DNA from: Enterococcus ratti
GTDB taxonomy: Bacteria; Bacillota; Bacilli; Lactobacillales; Enterococcaceae
Assembly: GCF_001886195.1 (NCBI RefSeq)
Contig: NZ_JXLB01000002.1
Coordinates: 62,469-126,468, forward strand
DNA length: 64,000 nt
Reading direction: 5' to 3'
Below the pieces are notes generated by a model. That model saw only the letters and a list, made by a program, of their open reading frames with translations. It did not search any database and was not told where the DNA came from. Positions 57,284 through 64,000 of the stretch are shown here, in pieces (position 1 is the first letter of the stretch; every line of letters starts with the position of its first letter). The translations under genes and the position numbers were made by a program.

Positions 57284-58087
57284 CTATTTTTCTAGCATTT
57301 CTTGATCTTTTTTTATGGTTGCGTTAATTCCTGTGATGATGGCGGGAATAAAACCAGCTTCTTCTAAAGCAACAACGCCAGCAACAGTTGTGCCTCCCGG
57401 AGAAGAGACTTGATCAACTAATTCCCAAGGATTTTCATCACTTGAAAGAAATTTTTGACAAGACCCTATAATTGCTTTAGCAGCAATCTCAGTAGCTAGT
57501 TTTTTAGGTAAGCCGTTGAATACGCCAGCTCGTCCCATTGCATCAATGAACATATAGATAAATGCAGGTGAACTGCCGGCTAAACCAATAAATGTGCTGA
57601 AATTATTTTCTGCTAATGGGTACACACTACCAATGGATTCAAAAATTTCAGTGGTTTGTTTCATTTCACTGTAGGTAACTTCATGGCTTTTACAAATGGC
57701 AGATACTCCTGCGCCCACACTGACGTTTACGTTTGGCATCACACGAATAATTTTAGCCGTTGGATTATTCAAAGCTTTCGCTAAATCTTTAAGAGATTTT
57801 CCTGAAGCAATTGAAATAAAAAGTCGCTTATGACTATAATTTTTTAACTCTTGAAGGACATGGTCAATGATTTTTGGTTTGACGGCAAGCAAAATAATTT
57901 CTGCTTTTTTTGCTACTTCTTGATTGTTTTGACAGGCAATGACACCTGTTTTTTCTGCAAAATGTCGAGCATTTTCATAATGACCGCTTGAGACGAAAAT
58001 ATTTTCTTTAGCAACTGTTTCTTTTTCAATTAGTCCATTGATGATTGCTTGTGCCATGTTGCCTGTTCCGATAAATCCGATTTTCAT
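57284..58087 (-). CDS. proC: Pyrroline-5-carboxylate reductase
   Basis: 267 residues. The Rossmann start is IGFIGTGNMAQAIINGL. The family signature region reads GSSPAFIYMFIDAMGRAGV and SPGGTTVAGVVALEEAGF. It makes proline from pyrroline-5-carboxylate. The gene is intact although proA, which normally supplies its substrate, is broken; another source such as ornithine would be needed. GGAGAGGA precedes the ATG. Confidence 0.95.
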   Translation of the reverse strand: MKIGFIGTGNMAQAIINGLIEKETVAKENIFVSSGHYENARHFAEKTGVIACQNNQEVAKKAEIILLAVKPKIIDHVLQELKNYSHKRLFISIASGKSLKDLAKALNNPTAKIIRVMPNVNVSVGAGVSAICKSHEVTYSEMKQTTEIFESIGSVYPLAENNFSTFIGLAGSSPAFIYMFIDAMGRAGVFNGLPKKLATEIAAKAIIGSCQKFLSSDENPWELVDQVSSPGGTTVAGVVALEEAGFIPAIITGINATIKKDQEMLEK

Positions 58088-58234
58088 GTTATCCTCTCCT
58101 TTTGTTTTAGCATAACTTTCTTTTTAATGAAGGGCAAGAATAAGAGGACTAGGTGACTAGTACATCAGTGGAAAAAATAGAATAAATAAGCTAACATTGC
58201 TTTATATAACAAATGAAGGAGGGAAAGGAAACTA

Positions 58235-60685
58235 GTGAAAAATAAACGACAATTGCTCCTTCAATGGGTGAAGGCGTACAGTTTGATTTTAAAGTTGATT
58301 CTTTTTAGTTTTTGTTGTGAATCAAGTAATTCACATTGCTCATGGAATGAGTTGGTAAGATGTGTGGCAAACAATGCAATAACAAAATTATTTGACAATA
58401 AGTTTAATGATTTTAGTTGGCTTGATCGGTATGTTACCGATGCTGCTATATGATTGGGTAGCCATTCGTGTTTTAGAAAGACAAGGAAAGCCTAAAATGA
58501 GGAGGCAAGATTTTTCTTCTTTGCTTTTGTTACGAATACAATCAATAATTTAGCAGGCTTTGGTGGAATTGTTGGTGCAAGCCTTCGTGCAAATTTTTAT
58601 GGGGAAAAGACTAATCGGAAAATGGTGCTTGCTACCGTTTCAAAAGTAGCATTATTTTTGCTTACTGGGTTGTCTTTTTGGTCATTTTTGACATTTAGAT
58701 GTATTTTTTACAACCAGCTAGTATTTTTAGAAGATATTGGATCTGGCTGCTTGGCGGTAGTTTATTAGCACCGGCTCTTTTTTTCTTTGCTTATTTAAAG
58801 AGAAAGACATTATTCGTGGAATTTTATCCTAAGGGATTATGGGGATTATTGCTAGCTTCTGTTGTAGGACAATGGACAGGCGCACTAATTACTTTTTTAT
58901 CAATCGGATATTTCATGTGAGTAAATGTTTCATTACTTTCTATTTACCCAATGTTTATTATCGCCACATTAATTGGGATGTTGACGATGATTCCTAGCGG
59001 GGCAGGAACATTTGACGTATTGATGATTTTAGGAATGATCAGTTAGCGGTTCGTCAAGATGTTGCTGTGGTATGGTTACTTTATTATCGTTTATTCTATT
59101 ATATTGTTTCATTTATAGTAGATTTATGTTTATTTTTGATGCATACAGGAGTAAAAGTAAATCGTTTTTTAGATAATATTTCTCGCCTGCTTTTTCAAAA
59201 AATTGCGCATTTTGCACTAGTCGCTGCTGTTTATTTTGCTGGTCTTACTTTCTATTATCACGAATCTTTCAGCAATTAGTCAATTCTTTCAGATTTTCAT
59301 TTAATTTTTTAGATCAGGCATTGAATTTCTTGATTGGTTTTTTATTGCTGGGTCTAGGAAGAGCGTTGTCAATGAAAGTGAAAAAGGCATTTCCACCAAC
59401 GGTCGTCTTATTAGCTTTTGGCATTTTTAACACTGTCACACGAACACTGTCTTGGCAATTAATTTTAGTTTATTTCTTGATTTTACTTGCTGTATGGCTG
59501 TCACATAAAGAATTTTATCATAAAAAATTTGTTTATTCATGGGGAGCCATTTTCTTTGATACCAGCTTATTTACCTTCTTATTTGTCGTGTATGCTATTG
59601 TTGGTTACCATAGTGGTAGTTTTTGGTCGAACAAGTTTACTGCCAATCACTTTATTTTATTTCCGTCAGATGAAGTTTGGTTTTCAGGTTTGGGGTTTAG
59701 GAGTTTCTTTACTGGCGTTAGTTGCACTTTATCAATATTTAGCTATGACACCTTTTGAGCTTGGTAGTAATTTATAAGTAAAAAGATTAAAACAATTGTT
59801 TAGCAAGTGGTCATGGAAACTCTACTAGTCATTATCTTTACTTATCCGGCTACAAGTACTACTATTATCAACAAAATGGTGAGGATAAAGTAGTTTTTGG
59901 CTATCAAGTTAAAGGAAATAAATGCTTTGTTTTAGGGGATCCAATTGGTCATCCGACATTGATTCGCCAAGCAACAGTTGAATTTATGAAAAAAGCGAAT
60001 AGATGAAGCTGGGGTAGTTGATTTAACAACATCAGAAATATCTTGAATTAATCAAAAACTAGAATATCAGCGCTTAACAAATGAAGGGTATCATTTTACT
60101 TGGTATGAATGTTTGCCTGAAGAATTATTACCTGCTGTAAGGAGTATCTCAAATGATTGGTTACATGGTGCCAGAGAAAAATATTTTTCAGTTGGACGTT
60201 TTGAGGAAGCCTATTTATTTACTAGTGGCGTAGGAATTGTACGAAAAGGACAAAAAATTGTAGGTTTTATTACAGGAAAACCAACGTCAAAACAACAAGC
60301 AGAGTATGACTTATTACGCATATTGCTAAATGAACCTGAAGAGCTTTCCCATTATTTATTAGCAAATCTATTAGTCGTTTATCAAGAAAAAGGCTATCTT
60401 GAAGCCAATCTTAGTTTAGTTCCGTTAGTGAATGTTGGGGTAACTAATTTTTCTTTTTTCCAAGGACGAATAATGCATATTGTTTATAATTATGGAAGCT
60501 TCTTTTATTCTTTTCAGTCTACCTACGAAGAAAAGCTTCATTATGTTGCTCGTTGGGAAGGCGGATGCTTTGCTTATATGAAAGGAAGCAGTTTTACATT
60601 TGCCATTTTGCAATTGTTTATCTTAAATGGTAAAGGAAAAGAAGAAAAGCTTCATTTTACAGAAAAATTACTAACTGAATTATAA
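58235..60685 (+). pseudogene. mprF: Phosphatidylglycerol lysyltransferase MprF, heavily disrupted
   Basis: Collinear MprF pieces in changing frames: the start after GGAGGGAAAG at 58235; NNLAGFGGIVGASLRANFYG near 58540; the flippase segments WIWLLGGSLLAPALFFFAYL (58735), IPSGAGTFDVLMILGM (58985) and FLIGFLLLGLGRALSMKVKK (59325); then the synthase domain, with NDWLHGAREKYFSVGRFEEA (60150), ending at 60685. At least six frameshifts or stops separate them. MprF adds lysine to phosphatidylglycerol and protects against cationic peptides; that function is lost here. The last piece, 190 codons, is open but lacks a credible start. Confidence 0.92.
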
Positions 60686-60827
60686 TTTATAAGAAATGAA
60701 TAGTAGATGTAAAATATAGATAACGTGAAAAAAGTCGAAAAATAGGTAGATTACAGGTATAAGCTATACTTTTATTTTCCCCTATGATAGAATACTTTCG
60801 ACTTAGACTTTTTGAATGGGTGAGAGG

Positions 60828-61676
60828 ATGGAACTGATAGAAAAAGCACCAGCTAAGATAAATTTGGGGCTGGATGTATTGTATAAGCGCCCTGATGGTT
60901 ACCATGAACTGGAAATGGTAATGTCAAGTGTTGATTTGGCAGATCATTTGTTCTTTGAAGAATTACCTGAAGATCGGATCATTGTAGAGACAAATAAGGC
61001 ATTTTTACCAGTAGATCAACGAAATAACGTTTTCCAAGCGGCAACGCTGGTAAAAAATAAGTATCAAATCAAAAAAGGTGTCAAAATTTTTGTTAAGAAA
61101 AATATTCCGGTTGCAGCTGGTCTTGGTGGAGGAAGTACTGATTGTGCAGCTGCATTAAGAGGGCTCAATCAATTGTGGAATCTCGGATGTTCTCTTAACG
61201 AATTAGCAGAAATCGGATTAGAAGTCGGCACGGATGTTCCCTATTGTGTTTATGGCAGTACAGCATTTGTAAGTGGCAAAGGAGAAAATGTTCAGGTTCT
61301 TTCCCCTATGCCTCAGTGCTGGGTAATCTTAGTAAAGCCTAAAATGAGTGTTTCTACCAGAACTGTCTTTCAAGAAATAGATGTTAAACAAATAACCCAT
61401 CAAAACATTTATGGTTTAGTCGAAGCAGTTCAACGAAAAGACTACCAAACAATGATCAAAAAGATGGGAAATAGCTTAGAAAATGTGACTGGAAAGCGTC
61501 ATCCAATTATTCATCAAATCAAAAATCGTATGTTAAAATATGGTGCAGATGCTGCCTTGATGAGTGGAAGTGGACCAACAGTATTTGCTTTGTGTCGACA
61601 TTATTCAAGAGCGCAAAGAGTCTATAATGGACTTAAAGGATTTTGTGATGAAGTTTATTTAGTCCGTACGCTGTAA
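60828..61676 (+). CDS. ispE: 4-diphosphocytidyl-2-C-methyl-D-erythritol kinase (IspE)
   Basis: 282 residues of GHMP kinase: KAPAKINLGLDVLYKRPDGY at the start, the ATP loop PVAAGLGGGSTDCAAA, and MSGSGPTVFAL near the end. I use ATG 60828, since orthologues start at MELIEKAPAKIN; an in-frame ATG lies four codons earlier. Enterococci make isoprenoids by the mevalonate route and keep this enzyme without the rest of the MEP pathway, so its role here is uncertain. The active site looks complete. Confidence 0.9.
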   Translation: MELIEKAPAKINLGLDVLYKRPDGYHELEMVMSSVDLADHLFFEELPEDRIIVETNKAFLPVDQRNNVFQAATLVKNKYQIKKGVKIFVKKNIPVAAGLGGGSTDCAAALRGLNQLWNLGCSLNELAEIGLEVGTDVPYCVYGSTAFVSGKGENVQVLSPMPQCWVILVKPKMSVSTRTVFQEIDVKQITHQNIYGLVEAVQRKDYQTMIKKMGNSLENVTGKRHPIIHQIKNRMLKYGADAALMSGSGPTVFALCRHYSRAQRVYNGLKGFCDEVYLVRTL

Positions 61677-61787
61677 AAAAGGTGTCAAAAGTGCATTGAG
61701 CTAAGTATAAGTAGTAAGCAACGGTAAGAAAATTAATAAATCGTATCGTGTATTTTTTAACTTTTTGGGTGATTGTCGTTGTATAAA

Positions 61788-62541
61788 TCAAATTTTTTGT
61801 TGTTTGGCTAGTTGTTCTTTTGTTGTAAGTAATTGTTTCAATTGTTGGGCATAATACACAACTTTTTGAACAGGAATAATTTGTTTGGTTTTTGCTAGAT
61901 ACGAATTCTGTGTCAATGAAAGTAAGTTTTTTGCTTTAAATAAGGCTTTTTGATCGGTGTTTTCCTTCAAAAGATTCTTTACCTTGCTTGACTCAAGCCT
62001 TCTAAATAATCAGGATGAGGAAACAGCTCGACAAGATTTAAAGCAAGTGTTGATAATTGGTTGGTAAAAAGTATTTCTAGTTCTAAAAAAGTTAGCTGTA
62101 AAGCGTATGAAGGTTTATTCTCATGCGCTTGATGTCACTTCAATTTGTTGATAAAAGCGCGCTAAGGCGCGTATCTCTTCATAAATTTTTGACGGCTGTT
62201 GTTTTTGTTTCCGTAAAAATTGAGTGTGTATTTGGGCAAGACGATGGGCATCGCGTTGATCGTTTTTTACTGAACGCAAGTCAATCGTCAGTTTTTTGCT
62301 TCTAAAGGATTTAATAAATAATAAAACAAACGGTTATTTTGACAAAAAGTTTCAATGACATTTGAATAAACACTCGTTGTCTCAAAAACAATTTATGGTG
62401 ACTTCTGAAAGCACAGAAATTTCTTGTAGAAGCGTCTTAAAATGTGGTTTATCATGAGGAATTTCTTGTCCGAAAAGATAAGTATTTTCATAATAAATGA
62501 GGACTAACTTTTTCTCATTGAGACATCTAAAGTAAGTACAT
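61788..62541 (-). mobile_element. IS110-family transposase remnant
   Basis: From ATG 62541 (AGGAG upstream) the minus strand encodes MYVLTLDVSMRK and then, across several stops and frameshifts, pieces such as SVIETFCQNNRLFYYLLNPL, KNDQRDAHRLAQIHTQFLRK and ALARFYQQIEVT, ending with [18 protein letters not shown] and AQQLKQLLTTKEQLAKQQ. These match the DEDD N-terminal domain of IS110/IS116/IS902 transposases. The C-terminal Tnp_20 part is missing. Nonfunctional. Confidence 0.75.
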
Positions 62542-62753
62542 ACATCGTTTTCATCTCCTAAAAATAAGCGTTGAACGGTTTTTCACTGCTTCATTTTGTT
62601 TCTAACTTCCTACACACGGTCTCGAAGCCCCAACATACTTAACCAGATTTTAAAATGACAGTGAAGGAGATCTTTTTTATTTGGGACTCGAAGTCCAAGA
62701 GAGCATGGATGGTCTTTCTTTCACATACAACTATACACTTTATCGAGTAATAG

Positions 62754-62788
62754 AGGGTCAATTCATCTGTCAATGAATTGACCCTTTA
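62754..62788 (+). terminator. Hairpin before the zinc importer operon
   Basis: AGGGTCAATTCAT pairs with ATGAATTGACCCT across a six-base loop and is followed by TT. Confidence 0.6.
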
Positions 62789-62941
62789 ATCTTCGTATAT
62801 TTTAATTAGAAAAATAGAAGGGTTATATGAATAAGTCATCAGTTGTTTTTCGTTTTATATCGGATTTATTTATGTAAATCAGAAATTGAAGGGTTTTTGT
62901 TGACGCACTTTTTTTATTTTGATACATTAAGGTTCGTTGAT

Positions 62942-62961
62942 AAATCGTAATTTTACGATTT
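62942..62961. promoter_or_regulatory. Zur-type operator of the zinc importer
   Basis: AAATCGTAA-TT-TTACGATTT is a perfect palindrome 18 bp before the adcA start. It resembles the Bacillus Zur box (TCGTAAT-N-ATTACGA) with central spacing altered, not the streptococcal AdcR site. Confidence 0.7.
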
Positions 62962-62979
62962 AAATGAAAGGAGAATAAT

Positions 62980-63912
62980 ATGAAGAAATATCTTTTTGGA
63001 GTTGTATTGACTATGGGAATGTTTCTATTTACTGCTTGTGGAAGTACTTCGCCGGAAACTTCAAAAAAAGAAATAAAGGTGGTTGCTACTTTTTATCCAA
63101 TGTATGAGTTTACCAAAGAGGTGGTAGGAAATGAAGGTAGCGTGAAGTTATTAATACCTGCTGGGGTTGAACCACATGATTTTGAACCAAGTGCAAAAGA
63201 ACAAGCAGAAATTGCAGATGCTGATGTTTTTGTTTATAACAGCCCGGATATGGAATTTTTCGTAAATTCACTCAAAGATTCGATTGATACGAAGAAAACA
63301 ATGATGATTGAAGCGGCTAAAGGAATTAAGCGTTTAGAATCAGACGAAAAGAACCATAGTTATACTAAATCGTCGGCTGAACATTCTCATGAATATGATC
63401 CGCATGTTTGGTTAGATCCGGTTCTAGCGATCAAAGAAGTCAAGACAATTGCTGCAGGACTTGGAGAAAAATACCCAGATCAGAAAGAAAATTTTGATAA
63501 AAATGCAGAAGCATATATCAAAAAATTAGAACGGTTAAATCAAAAATACACAGATGAACTAGAGAATGCCAAAAATCGTACATTTGTTACGCAGCATACG
63601 GCGTTTGCTTACTTAGCTCATCAGTATAATCTAAATCAACAAGCAATTGCAGGTATTTCACCTGAACAAGAACCAACGCCGAGCCGTTTAGCAGAATTAA
63701 AAGATTTTATTAATAAAAATAACATTAAAGTAATCTATTTTGAAGAAAATGCTTCTTCTAAAGTTGCTGAAACGTTATCTAAAGAAACAGGTGTAAAGTT
63801 AGCCGTATTAAATCCATTAGAAAGTTTGTCCGATCAACAAATTCAAGCTGGAGAAAATTATATTTCAGTAATGGAAAAGAATTTGAATGAACTGAAAGAA
63901 AGTATTAATTAA
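62980..63912 (+). CDS. adcA: Zinc ABC transporter substrate-binding lipoprotein
   Basis: 310 residues of the ZnuA/AdcA family. The lipobox FTACGS gives lipid attachment at C20. Metal ligands are in PAGVEPHDFEPSA and EYDPHVWLDP, and in TQHTAFAYLA. A short His-rich loop (NHSYTKSSAEHSHEYD) replaces the longer one of other members. No C-terminal ZinT domain is present. GGAG precedes the ATG and a Zur-type palindrome covers the promoter. The ATPase gene follows. Confidence 0.9.
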   Translation: MKKYLFGVVLTMGMFLFTACGSTSPETSKKEIKVVATFYPMYEFTKEVVGNEGSVKLLIPAGVEPHDFEPSAKEQAEIADADVFVYNSPDMEFFVNSLKDSIDTKKTMMIEAAKGIKRLESDEKNHSYTKSSAEHSHEYDPHVWLDPVLAIKEVKTIAAGLGEKYPDQKENFDKNAEAYIKKLERLNQKYTDELENAKNRTFVTQHTAFAYLAHQYNLNQQAIAGISPEQEPTPSRLAELKDFINKNNIKVIYFEENASSKVAETLSKETGVKLAVLNPLESLSDQQIQAGENYISVMEKNLNELKESIN

Positions 63913-63929
63913 AAACGGAGGTATGTTGC

Positions 63930-64000
63930 GTGCGATATATCGAAATATCTGATTTGACTTTTTATTATGACGAAGAACCCGTATTAGAAGACGTATCTTA
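63930..64000 (+). CDS. adcC: Zinc ABC transporter ATP-binding protein, 5' end only
   Basis: GTG 63930, with GGAGG upstream, opens RYIEISDLTFYYDEEPVLED and continues past the window edge. This is the usual ABC ATPase start before Walker A. It lies 17 bp after adcA in the same operon and would power zinc uptake. Confidence 0.8.
   Translation, partial: MRYIEISDLTFYYDEEPVLEDVS

Noticed and set aside
1-64000. tRNA, rRNA and CRISPR arrays
   Set aside because: I scanned for tRNA-like and repeat-spacer patterns and saw none that I could support.

Overview
The window is low-GC Firmicute DNA. Gene content and order (gltX, T-box, cysE, cysS, mrnC, rlmB, rae1, sigH, veg; proB/proA; recA, rny; adcA) point to the Enterococcaceae. 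The many decayed genes (proA, mprF, integrase, an ABC-3C-type locus, two insertion-sequence remnants) suggest a host-restricted member under genome reduction, Melissococcus-like. This is inference; no ribosomal RNA gene is present to test it.

Region 1 (1 to about 17,050) is an accessory island. Its scaffold is four copies of a 48-49 bp sequence encoding the last residues of ribosomal protein S9 (rpsI 3' end), at 5098, 8186, 9023 and 17000, the last degenerate. I read these as attachment sites of integrative elements stacked at rpsI. Between them lie mobile-element regulators with repeated operators; a DprA-like / phosphoribosyltransferase pair resembling the ShosTA toxin-antitoxin; a single-chain restriction-modification protein with a 5' frameshift; a complete Fst/par type I toxin-antitoxin; a dead tyrosine integrase and an ISL3 remnant; a quorum-type two-component system controlling a secreted six-cysteine bacteriocin-like protein with a thioredoxin-like partner; and a decayed ABC-three-component locus.

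Region 2 (17,050-25,110) is ordinary chromosome: an amino-acid antiporter, a dimethylarginine hydrolase-like enzyme with a divergent GntR regulator, a two-gene ABC exporter, an acetyltransferase and a tRNA-dihydrouridine synthase.

Region 3 (25,110-31,740) is a reduced type VII secretion (T7SSb) locus: esxA, esaB, essB and essC. No esaA or essA is present, and essC is split into two overlapping reading frames at a G/A homopolymer.

Region 4 (32,095-57,000) is housekeeping: a SWIM-domain protein, proA (broken) and proB, dut-radA-yacL-gltX, then a Cys-type T-box leader ahead of cysE-cysS-mrnC-rlmB-rae1, sigH, veg, mscL, the yfmF/yfmH peptidase pair, rodZ, pgsA, cinA, LexA-boxed recA, and rny.

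Region 5 (57,000-64,000) holds intact proC, an mprF pseudogene, orphan ispE, an IS110 remnant, and the start of a zinc ABC importer behind a Zur-type palindrome. Several lesions fall in homopolymers, so sequencing error must be excluded before each is called biological.
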